From NCBI GenBank assembly GCA_023333565.1, contig JAJKFH010002906.1:2930501-2994500 (forward strand): a stretch of DNA of 64,000 nucleotides, written 5' to 3'. The position numbers and the translations under genes were made by a program. This DNA is from Puffinus mauretanicus (lineage: Eukaryota; Chordata; Aves; Procellariiformes; Procellariidae). Under the pieces are notes generated by a model, which saw nothing but the letters and a program-made list of their open reading frames with translations, searched no databases and had not been told where the DNA came from. This document shows positions 36,201 through 47,155 of this stretch, one piece after another. How positions within the stretch are numbered: the first letter of the stretch is position 1; every line of letters starts with the position of its first letter.

Positions 36201-39200
36201 AGTTAGATACAGCTCAGAGGTACCCTGCCTTGGGAGACAGGTACCCATCTCTTGCCAAAGTCCCAGGCAGAGATGGTTAGGTTTCGTATAGACTCATAGA
36301 CACTCGAGTTGAAAGACATCTAACTGATGCTGACAGAATTGAGGTAACTAAAACCAAATACAGCTAATGCTGGTGATGTTGAGTGGTACCAGCACAGAAA
36401 TGAGTTAAAGCACAGCGTGGCTTTTATACTGACACTGGCCCATGCTTGTCTGACTCAGACTACAAGTGAAACTACATAGGAGCAGTCCAATGCACAGAAA
36501 AGGACAAAGCTAATAATTACACAATGACAATCAAGGTCCAGTGCTCAAGCTTGCTCCTTGGCCCATTTTTGTATAGCAACAGACATGTATCCACCAGTGC
36601 TGGATTGTTTCATCAGACCCACTGAAATGGGGCAAGACCAAGAATGACTTCGCCCTAGTCACTATACTCAACTACAAAATTATGAGAGTGGCTTATGCTG
36701 ATATATCAGCGACTGCTTTACCACTAGCTAAGCTGGGTCCTGCTAGCAGTGTCATGAGGGCAGATGGGAGCTCAGCATGGCTATATCTCCTGGTTATATA
36801 CCTGCGGTCTGCATAGGTTTCTTCTCTAAGCTCTGTGTTGTTTTTTACTACATTTTGTTGTAGTAGAGCTGGCAGCCTACAGGAGTTGCACTGCATTTTT
36901 GGCTGCAGCATAGGCACGTCATAAGAACTGAAGCAGAAAAGGAGGTAAAAAACACTGAGATCACTCACTATGTCTGTAATTTATTGTGTACAAGTCCCCT
37001 TTTCCCCACACACACTTTAAAATGTAGATAGGAAGGAAAAAATATCACTTTGTCATTTCAGCCAGGAGAGAAACTTTTCCCTGAAGTTCTTTGTTGGTGC
37101 TTTTCCTGGCATAAATTTGTATCACATTTGCTGGCAACCGATTTGCCAACAACGAGGAACAGTCACATTTAGAAGAAAGAGACTCACTCCATCTCAAGAC
37201 TAATAGACATGGATTCCCAGCTTCATTAAAAATCACTCTTATAGAATTGTAGCAGTGAACACTAACCAGCTTAAGTTCATCTCAGTGCCTAACAATTCAA
37301 AAGGACCTGTTGCATTATGTTTCTATATATTTTAAGTTCCCTCCCTTGACATGGCAACTTCATCAATTTACAAACTGCAGAGCTCTATGATGTTCAAAGA
37401 AAACCTTCTGTTTAATAGCAAAACAAAGACAACTTAACAAGCTGCTGTATGTGGAAAACAAAACATTGTTTTCTGGCAAGACAATCTCACTATGTGCAGG
37501 GAAATCAAAAGAGTTCACAAGACATCTCCAAATTAATAAAGTTGCACAGAATAAGCCCATAGATAGGGGGCTCTGCAGGACAGGATATAGAAGAGTTTCA
37601 TTTTCTAGCAGAGACTTTCATAAATCTAACACGATCTTTTTGTGCTCATGTCACAAGTACAGTAGACCTTGTCCCCCTGTTCAGATGATAAATGGTGATA
37701 GATATTCTCCTTAATGCATTTATGGATATTTTTTCTTTAAAATACAGAATAGTTTACCTGTAGGTAGTGTAAGTAAGTCTACAGTTTAACTGATTATCAG
37801 AACAACTATACCGTATAACAAACAATGTTGTTTTTACCATAGTTTACAGCAGAAGAGCCCCTCAATCTGCTTATAATCCTTTTTTTAAATCATAAACTTT
37901 GCAACCTCTTGTACATGCAATTCTGCTCTTCTGTATTTTACAGTGTGATGTCATGAACCTTAATGATGCTCTGTACTGTTGCAGAGGGTAACTGCAAATC
38001 TAGGACACTAAATGTTTAAAATCACTTTACTTTTCAGACTGCGGCAAACGCTCTTTAAACTTCTTTAGCTAAGGCTGGTATGACACAATAAAGAAAAGAG
38101 CAGCAGACAAGATGTCCCTGTTTGGCTCTTATTAGTGAATTGCCTTCTGTAACATTCAGAGGTCTAAGTGTGCTGGCAGTGAGCCTCTCAGTGGCCATAA
38201 GACACAGCAGCATCAAGCCTACCTCAGCTGAGCACACACACTACATGCACCCCACTCAGTACCATCATTTTGTCTTGCAAGTCACCAGACACCTGAGCTA
38301 CATTATTCCACAAATCCTTTACTCATTTCTGTACCAGCTACCACCTCATCCCATTTTTCCTGACTTGTAACTGTCCCATGTCATTTCTGATCCCCAAAAG
38401 CATCACTTCATTATCCTCCACCAATATTTGTGTCTGCTTCCTGACTCTCCCCTTTCCTCCTCTTATCCAGCATCACTGCACCTATCTTTCTGCAGCCATT
38501 CTACCAGCCTGGCTTCTTCCTGCCCACTGAATGAACTACCTTTCTGATTATTCACAACCCTCCCATCTCATTCTCCTTTGCCATAAATATTTGACATTGC
38601 CCTCACCCAACCCTCTCCTTAGCCTTTCTCAAAGTGTTCTCCTCTGCCATCCCCTCACTGATGGCTACCTACACATTTCCTATGCCTGCTTTTCTTCTAT
38701 GGCTCCCACCATCTCACATCAAATTCTTAAGACCATGCTGTCTTTGTCTCCTTTCATTAATATTTCCTCTCCTGCATTCCTTCCAGCTAATGTTTAAGCT
38801 TCCTGTTAATCTGCCTGATGGGCATCTCCTTCCCTCTCTGCTCTCAAAACATAACAAATCTTATCAGCTCCATAGGATCCAGGAAGATTCAAAGTATCCA
38901 GCAGTGTTGTTTGAATGGCTCATCAGGTGGGACCGTGCCACACACCTACCTGAGCTGCAACCTGATATTCTCTGTGGCTGTCAAACTCTCACTCATGTCA
39001 TGCACAAGCAGGGTTTCTGGGCAACAGACCAAGCTTCCCCATCTGGATATCCTTCCCAGTAGTACTGGCTTCTGATAAAGCAGCAAGAAATTCCTTCATT
39101 CCCTAACCTAACTCCTGCTGAAGAAAAAAACTGCACCAGAAAGACGCAGAAGGATCTGAGGAGAAAGAAACATTAGTCAACTCTGATGGTAAAAAATGAG

Positions 39201-42200
39201 TTCATGATACAAGACTTTTTTTCTAATTGATCTTAAATTAATCTATTGGTATACTTTTTACTTATAATGTGTACTTTAAAAAGGACAAATGACTTGTGTG
39301 GCAAATTTATTTAAATATATATAATCTGGTGTGATACTCTTTCCTCCCTCCATGTAGTGTGTGTGTGTCTCTCATAACATTCCATGGTAATTCTTCTGTT
39401 TTTATCTTGAAATCTGATTACTTTATCACTTAGAGATTAATCCATTGTGTTTGCCTCCTGGTGATAGCTTTCCTATCCCTTTGTCTTCTAGGAAAAAATG
39501 TACTTTAAATAACACAAGTAAAACATCAGATAGATAAGACAACAAAGAGCACCCACTGGAGGGAGGGAAAAAAACCACCCCAAAACCCAAGAGACAAGCA
39601 ATTGAACAGTCAAACAGGAAAGAAAGCATTTAATACCTGGAATACTGAGAATCACCAGGTCCACTTCACTACGTACAGCTTGGAGATGACTGCTTATATA
39701 TTACTCCATCCAGCAATTTATTTGTTAAATGGCTGGGTTGCAGAGTGGGAAGACATCTTAGTAAGAACTTAATGAGGTAGAAAGATTGCTTAATACATTC
39801 AAATAAATGTTTGTTCAAAGGAAAAAGACAAGAGAAAATCCATTTCCTGGCTAAGAAGTTATTGGCCACTTAGAGACAAGAAAAAGACAGTTTAGGAGGG
39901 GATGGATTTTGCTAGCGCTTTTCTCCCTAAAATGCACAACAATTGCAATGAAATGTTTTGATGGTATCCTACGTTTGTAGAAACTTTTGACTGCAACATT
40001 GCCTTTATAGACAGATTTGTCCAACCACCGATTAGTTGCCACTTATTTCTTGGTCTATCAAGCATTACCTTGAAATATCTTCGTTTGATGAAAAATCCAC
40101 TTTCCCACCAATATAAAAACAGTGTTCCTTTAAAACCACTTCACATTTAAACCTGTCCTTTTAAAGTATGACTTGAACAGCCAGCTACTGGTTTTTTGAG
40201 GTGTAAAATGCATATAGGTTTGAGAAAATCCATTCATTTGTTCAACAGACTTCTGAAAACTGTCCTTGATCACTTGATTAAATGATTACTTGATTACTGA
40301 GCTGACTGCCTAAAATGTGAACTATTTTAGAATTTACTGTAAGAAGTTGTAGTTACAACTGGTTTTGCCATCCAGTGCAACAAGGTGTTTTCTATTCGAA
40401 AAAAGTCTTATCTCAGTGAACTTCTGCATTCCTGTTATTGTTGCAAACAGATAGTGCAGGGGGAATTCTGGATAGAATTACATCTGCTAGTAAGACCTGT
40501 ACCGTTCCCTGTACAAATGTGCCTCATCTCAAAATAAAGAGAGAGGAAGGAGCTTTTCAGATGCACATTAATTAAGCCTTGTTATCAGTCAAGCAGACTA
40601 TACTACCTGGAAAGTGGAAGCTGATTTGCAACTCATGATACAGTTCAACAGAAATCAAACAACCATTCGGATGAGTTGATATGCACATTCACTGTAGTGG
40701 AAAGACCTCTCTCCTCTGGCTTACTATGGATGTGACTTACATACGCTCAGGAATCAGCTTTTTTATATCTACTTGCTGTACAACACGGGCAAGCACAGCT
40801 ATGAAAAGCACCGTGAAACTTTATTTCTGATTACATTGTCTCCCTTCCCTATAGTCTTGGGTAATACAAAATTGATCTGAAGAACAGATCAGACAGCAGT
40901 GTCTGGATAAGCAGTAGGAAGAGGAATGTGTACAATTTCTATTATGTTTCTGGTCTCTATTATACCTTTTTGACCTCATATAAGAAGACTCAGGTTAGTT
41001 AATTACAGAAATTTCCTAGGAAACACTAATGGCAAGAATAGTAGGGAACTATTGCTTTCTCATTTCTGGCTGCTCCAAACTGGTACATAAGAGCAGATAT
41101 CACTGGTGTGTGTCAAAGGTTATATCAGCCTACCTATCACTGGCATCTTTCAACCCTCTCCTTGATTATGCAGAAGACAAATAAAATCAACTTCTTTTCA
41201 AGTCTGTAAGGAAAGATGACATATATGATGAAATTGGAACAATTGGATTACAAGGTAAAACTACACACATGTCAATAGACTTGAGACTTGGGCGTTCTTT
41301 GGCAGACTTGTGCAGTCAAGTCAGTAATCCATGTTAACATCTCATCTCTGAAATGTTGACCCTGGTTTGAATCAAAGTTTCTAGAAAAAGAATTCAATCC
41401 TCCTTAGTTTCAATATGATTATTTGTCTCAGAAAATAACTGCGTTAAAAAGGAGACTTTATACTTGTCTGGGTAAATTTTGTTCCAATTTTTATTTTGGC
41501 CACAAGTCAAAGATAACAGCTGTACACTTGTGGGTTCACTGAACTTTACGTGCTTGTTGGCTGCATCATCAACTAGAGGGAATAACCAATAATTAGAACA
41601 TTTCAGGTCATCTCGAGAAGAACAGAGTTTTCCCATGTTTGGAAAGGTCATGTGACCTCTTTTTGGATGTTCCCGAATGTGGAACTGTCAACCATAGAGC
41701 ACAGAGCTGCATAAACAAATAAAACAGTCATTATTGTTGCGAGACCAAGAAAAAACAACACAAGGACCTACATCTGATAATGAATATTGTGCAGAGATTT
41801 TTAACTATATATAACAATTTTAATTTTTAACTCTCTAAGTTCATAGTAGACTTAAGCAATATCAGCAGAACTCATTCACGTATTCTTTGCACATAGGCAG
41901 CCCTGGTCATAATGATTTGCAGCACAGCGTTGAAAGCCTTAGTTTCTTTTTCTTTTTTTTTTTTAAAGTTGAATCAATACCAGTTTACATAAATATATGT
42001 TCCTGTTTTCCAATTGTTCCTGCAACAGCATTTATGTCTATCCACTGACAAGAAAAACAACAATAAATGTAGTAGGATGAAAGCAGAAAGGAGAAGAAAA
42101 TAGAGATGATTCAGATTAAATGGCTTTAGGTGTGTGCAAATTCTTTCTTTCTGTTGGAAGTGTAAATCTTTTTCGTCTCTTTGAGATTATTATAAAGAAA

Positions 42201-42799
42201 AATAAAAGGTACCAATCTTTGGAAAACCTAACTGACAAAACTATGCTTTTCTTGTTACTAACAGCATAGACCCTTAGTAATATGGAAAGCAATGAAAATC
42301 ATTTTTGTGTCACATCTTTTAATCCCCAGGTTTCCTAAAGCTGTTTGTAAAAGTTATATCTAGTAGCTCATGCTCTAGATGGGTAATTTATTCGACAATA
42401 TTGGAGAACTTATGGATATTAGAGAGCATATGTATGTCTGAAGGATTGAATAAGAGGTGAATTCTTGCAAGGCTACTACAGTTATCTCTTTATCACTACA
42501 GAATAGGCCCTGGGAGCTGTCAGTTACAATTGGTGTATCATTAGGGAAAGGGAATTGCTTGAACATCACTTGATACAGCCAAATGATGGTACCACTGAGA
42601 AGGAAACCCCTTCTACCTTGCTATTGATATGTACTGTGGGTTCAAACACCAGAGTGAGGATTTGCAAAATGCAGAGTGCTGTGGATTCCTTATGCTCCAT
42701 GAAATTTCCCAGTACATATAAGGTTGAGGCTAACACCAGAAAATATGGACACCCTCACACACTCATATTTGTGTGTTCACCTAAGATAAGGAAGACTAA
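36201..42799. other. Unique DNA, with a pyrimidine-skewed tract
   Basis: No gene was recognised. Contents: a 14-bp perfect palindrome at 36697-36710 (GCTGATATATCAGC), a CT-rich G-poor tract at about 38380-38800, a short (TG)n at 39357-39368 and a T-run near 41950-41964. Open frames of 80-140 codons in the CT-rich tract follow from its composition. Confidence 0.45.
38380..38800 (+). repeat. Pyrimidine-rich, strand-asymmetric tract
   Basis: Over about 420 bp the + strand is rich in C and T (CCTCC, TCTCCT, CCCTCTCC words) and poor in G. There is no fixed repeat unit. Two overlapping frames stay open through part of it, as expected from the bias. Confidence 0.5.
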
Positions 42800-42900
42800 A
42801 ATTCAGGTGCTTATTCTAGGTGATCCAGTCCAGCAATTGAAACTTCAGTCTCTGACATCCCAGATGAATGTCTAACCCACCAGGCTACTAAGCAGTTGAG
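42800..42900 (-). mobile_element. tRNA-derived SINE head (tentative)
   Basis: On the minus strand the segment reads TAGCCTGGTGGGTTAGACA (box A-like, 42869-42887). It continues through a 'CTGGGATGTCAGAGACTGAA' stretch to GTTTCAATT (box B-like, near 42838). This order is the same as in tRNA-derived SINE promoters known from reptiles and birds. The body beyond about 42800 is not recognisable, and there is no clear tail or target duplication. Confidence 0.4.
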
Positions 42901-43860
42901 GAAATTGAAGGGTTTTCTAGTATCTCTTGTTGGAGCTGCTACTTGCTGTATAAATAAATATCCTTCAAAACAGGTATCTGATCTTTCATCTCCCGTACTC
43001 AAAAGCAATGCTGAAACTAGTCTCTTTCCTTCTCCCTCAATGCATTATTAATACAAAGCAGAACATCTGCAAAAGGAAAGATACATCCAGAGTAGTTGAA
43101 ATGTGTGACGATCAGGCCACTCATCTAAGAATGGAAAGTGTGCGGATTAAATCCTTCTTCTGAATCACACAGAACAGCATCTTCATACTGATCTCCCACC
43201 TCATCCTCTAGAGCTCAGGGCTACCAGCTGTTCTGGTGGATAAAGGTCTTTTCTGTTTTGATTGTACATTCCACCACTGTTGAAACTAACATATAAATTC
43301 CTGCATTTTTAAAATTATTACCTGCAAATAACTTTTTCCATCAAATAAAATTTCCCCTTGGAAAAATCCTGGCCAGTTCTATTTATGACAACTATAACCT
43401 CACTGCTTTATATTTTAAACAACTACCACTGTGCTGACAAATTACACATATACTGCACATAAGTGCAGACTTAAGTCCATTGTTTACAAGATGCTATTAA
43501 AATGCACTGGTGAGGCTATTGGATATGCATTCTGCTCTCATGTTATACCACAAATGCCTTCTGTATTTGTTTGTGTTCCTATAGATTATACTTGAAAGTG
43601 CCATTGAGTATATCCTTGTGGTATAACACAATTGCTCTAGTCTTTTAAAAATTTGAGTACATGAAGGCCCTGCAAATGCTGTAAAATATATAGAATTGTG
43701 ATGACAATTCCCTGAAAGGCACACTCCCAGTCTGTCCTGGGGACAGTTAACTCTCAGATTAACACTTGCAAGACACTGTCCATCTCCTGATGACTTTTTG
43801 AGGGACAAATCTCCAAGATAGTGAAGAACTGACCTGGTAGTCTACAGAAAACTTGAGCAA
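42901..43860. other. Unique DNA upstream of the family B LTR
   Basis: No gene was recognised. A TGTCCTGGGGACAGTTAA stretch (43733-43750) resembles the canonical start of family B LTRs. If it is the true start, about 105 bp of foreign or diverged sequence (43755-43860) separates it from the recognisable body. Confidence 0.35.
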
Positions 43861-44090
43861 CTTTCTTCATAGTAGCTAGGATGGGGCCATGTTTTGGATT
43901 TGTGCTGAAAACAGTGTTGATAACACAGGGATGTTTTCATTATTGCTGAGCAGTGCTTACACAGAGTCAAGGCCTTTTATGCTGCTCACACCACCCCACC
44001 AGCGAGGAGGCTGGGGGTGCACAGGAAGTTGGGAGGGGACACGGCCGGGACAGCTGACCCCCACTGACCAAAGGGATACCCCATACGATG

Positions 44091-44098
44091 TGACGTCA
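44091..44098 (+). promoter_or_regulatory. cAMP-response element (CRE) in family B LTR
   Basis: A perfect TGACGTCA palindrome ends 9 bp upstream of the TATA box. It is the consensus binding site of CREB/ATF proteins. The spacing suits a core promoter-proximal element of the LTR. Activity is not shown by sequence. Confidence 0.75.
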
Positions 44099-44107
44099 TG
44101 CTCAGCA

Positions 44108-44113
44108 TATAAA
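44108..44113 (+). promoter_or_regulatory. TATA box of family B LTR
   Basis: TATAAA within GCATATAAAGCTGGGG, just downstream of the CRE. Transcription would be expected to start about 25-30 bp downstream. Confidence 0.75.
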
Positions 44114-44294
44114 GCTGGGGGAAGAAGAAGGAAGGGGGAGACGTTTGGAGTAATGGCGTTTGTCTTCCCAAGTAACTGTCATGCGTGATGGAGCCCTGCT
44201 TTCCTGGAGATGGCTGAACACCTGCCTGCCGATGGGAAGTGGTGAATGAATTCCTTGTTTTGCTTTGCTTGTGCACGTGGCTTTTGCTTTACCT

Positions 44295-44300
44295 ATTAAA
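44295..44300 (+). promoter_or_regulatory. Polyadenylation signal of family B LTR
   Basis: ATTAAA (a common variant), about 185 bp after the TATA box, followed by TG/T-rich sequence. Confidence 0.55.
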
Positions 44301-44426
44301 CTGTCTTTATCTCAACCCACGAATTTTCTCCCTTTTACTCTTCTGATTCTCTCCCCCATCCCACCGTGGGGGAATGAGCGAGTGGCTGTGTGGGGCTTAG
44401 CTGCCGGCTGCGGTTAAACCACAACA

Positions 44427-46779
44427 GTCCTAATGCCTCTGAGGTGAGCTTTCATCTTTGCTGGTTTATTTTTCAACCAATTGAAAGTGAATAACTATTC
44501 ATTAAGACTCCAGGGCAAGAGAGGAAGGGAGAATGAATCTGGATAGGAGTAAGCAAAATAACAAATAAATATACCTAAGGAAGCCAATTCCATTTAGAAG
44601 CATTAGCCTGCACTGTCCAGCTTTTAAACAGCGGTTTCTAGGTGCCTGCTTGTCTACAAATCTTTGATAAGAGGATGGGAAAATTAGTTTTACAGAACTC
44701 TGTCAGTCTTTCAATAATATTTATGCCTAAGACTACAGCTCTTTTGAAAGCCCACTTGAACAGCAAGAAAGGGGGACAGTTGTTCACTAACCTCTGCACA
44801 AAGCAGAATGAGGAGAGGATGAGATTTATGGGAATTAATTTTATATCCTGAGACAAGTCTAAAAAGCTCAACCTACATAATTAAATTTGATATTGAGGTT
44901 ACCGAAGAAAAGACATACAACAGGATGCCATCAGGATATAATGCTAATTTTTATCAGATCCTGGAGTCTGTGTCTCAGGACAGTTCTTTATTACTCATGC
45001 CAGCAGCCTGTTAGTGAAACAAGTAAGAGAAAGGTTACCACTGTGCTGGAGGTACAATGGCTCTGTTGAGATGGTACAGACCGGTACTTAAAATGCAACA
45101 GTTGAAAAGACTGGAATGGATGTAAAGATGAACTTGCTATACAGCAAATAAGAGTCACATTTGAGTCAATCAAGATCAACACTATAAGCCACAAATTATT
45201 ACCTGAGCCACATGTCTAGTCATACACAGCCTTTCTTAGTCCAACTGCACGTTTAGAGGATGCATGCACTGACCAAGGAAACAACTGTCATTAAAACCAG
45301 ATAGCTCCCCCAGTTGCTGGAGATAGTGGAAAGGAAGAACTATAAATATAACTCCACTATCACTTTTATCAAGAGAGCAATATTATTCCCCAGTCCATCT
45401 CTTCTTCAATTTAAATATTTGGGTTTTTTTTTCTGAGAGTTTCCTCATTTCCCAGTTGTGTAATATCCATAGAACATTTGTGGAGCTTTAACATTTTGTT
45501 ATAATTAAAGGGATTTATTTTACTCACAAAATGTCGAGATGTGTCCGTGACTCCTAAATCTGCTGAAAAGAATAGCTGAAATACAGGCCTCGCTGAAGTC
45601 AGCATCCGGACTACCATGAAGAGGACCACGTTTCCACCTAATGAGAGTGGAGCACTTTCTGCATTTTCTAAAAGGTCAAGGTACTGTATTACCAAAACAG
45701 AACATACTTCATCAGTGATTTATATTTTCTTATGATTTGTAAGTTATTATCTAGACACAGTAAATTATTCTGGTCATTTGTAATCAAGAAAAACTGCAGC
45801 TGGTTTAGATATAAGGTGTTAGGATAAGGACTGAAAATGCAAACTCTTCCAATAAAGGCTGGCTTTCTTTAGCCCAGCAAGATGAAAGCTGTGAGGCAAC
45901 GTCACCTGTTTCTAAAAGCGCATTGCAAAAATGGGAAGGAAAAACTATTTAAATTAAAGGATGAGGCTGGCACAAAAACTAGCTGTGTAAACATAATTAA
46001 GCTGTGAATTAGGCAAGGGTTTCTAACCTTTACAGAAATGAGGTTTTGAACAGCCATCCAGTAGTAGTAATGAGATTAAAATCCCAGTCTCTAACATGGC
46101 ACTTGATAAATTTATAAAGTCATGTATGTGGTTGCTCGCAAAAGGAGAACTTTTTTATGACCTAGGAGATTTTTTTCAAACCTATGTAAAATACTGGCAT
46201 CTCATGGCTATAAAAATATGTCCCTGAGGGACAGATTTCCCTGGCTTTTAATATTCTTGTGTATTTGTGTGTATATTTATCAATTCAGGAAGTGGGACAG
46301 ATTTAATAGCCCAGTAAGTATCAAAAAGGTATAGCAGTTCTGAAACTAGTATTTTTATGGCAAGATAATAAAAAAAACCCAAGAAAGGCGCAATATGCAC
46401 AATTGTTTTGTGAGCACTGAAAAACATTTCATGTTTTAGCCACTGAGCAAATATTCAGTGTAGTAAAAGTGCCACTCCAGTTCAAATCTACTGTATGTCC
46501 CCTCTTATCGTGCTTGGGTGCATGTAATGAATTTTAAATGTGTTGCTTGGTTTTGACCAAACAAAGGTTTAGTGTAAGGCTTTTCTCAGTCAAATGAGAA
46601 ACGTCTGCAAACCGGGAAGACTTCATTTCAGTGATCTTACTAGTGAAGACATGACTGTGGAAAATCTCCCCATAGAAGTCACGGAAACAGGCACTAGTTA
46701 CTCAAAATTGGAGACTGATCAACTCATAGCAAATTCAAGAATTCAGCTCCTTATGCCTCAGGTTCTCAAAATCAGGGGT
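44427..46779. other. Unique AT-rich DNA, nothing recognised
   Basis: No genes or identifiable repeats. Open frames are 60-95 codons without domains. Confidence 0.45.
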
Positions 46780-47155
46780 GCAGCAAGGGCCTGTGGCTTG
46801 CTAAGGGTCAGGGAGATGCAGGGACTCCCCAAGGGCCCATCCCACCGCCCCAGGAGCAGGGCAGCCAGAGGGCACCAGGGCAGCCCCAGCCCCGTGCATC
46901 GGGAACCTCCCTGGGGACAGGGACAGGCCGAGGCTGGGCCGGGACATGGGCCCACGGATGGGCCCGTCTTGGGGGGGTCCATAGCTGGGCAGGGCAGGAC
47001 TGTGGGGAGCTGGAGACCGGCCCTGCTGCAGCATCGCTGGGGCAGGGGCTGATGGCCCTGCGGGGCTGACAAGGGGTCCTGGGCCATGGGCAGGGTGGGG
47101 GGAGCCCTGTGGGGTGGGCAGGGACAGGCAGGCCCCCAGGGCCCTGGCATTGTGT
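46780..47155. repeat. GC-rich island, probably an unclassified dispersed repeat
   Basis: This is roughly 375 bp of very GC-rich DNA in AT-rich surroundings. It has G-rich words on the + strand (GGGGACAGGGACAGG, CTTGGGGGGGTCC, GGGCAGGGTGGGGGGAG) and about ten CpGs. Open frames on both strands (up to 152 codons on + and 142 on -) follow from the scarcity of A/T. No terminal repeats, promoter or tail were found. The sharp edges and composition suggest an inserted repeat or LTR piece. My impression that similar sequence is dispersed in bird genomes is from memory and unverified. Confidence 0.5.

Larger units (their letters stand above)
43861..44426 (+). mobile_element. Solo LTR, avian endogenous retrovirus, family B
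   Basis: A second LTR type common in birds, sense on the + strand. It begins within the U3 at 'TTTCTTCATAGTAGCTAGG' (43862 onward). It passes through a GC-rich U3 (43986-44060), a perfect CRE octamer (44091-44098), a TATA box (44108-44113) and an ATTAAA signal (44295-44300), and ends at ACAACA (44426). The first 35 or so bases expected of the family are missing or displaced (see 43733). No internal retroviral coding sequence adjoins it. The last 120 bp share an ordered set of words with the 3' end of family A: a TTATCTCAACCCACGA block, a TTTTCTC block and a GGGGGAATGAGCGAGTGGCT block. Class was not determined. Confidence 0.9.

Noticed and set aside
36285..36330. A 'GACTCATAGACAC' word resembling the start of some antisense CR1 tails
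   Set aside because: The following sequence does not continue as CR1.
43733..44431. A GTC/GTCCT target duplication for the family B LTR
   Set aside because: Only three bases match at the correct positions and the LTR start is uncertain.
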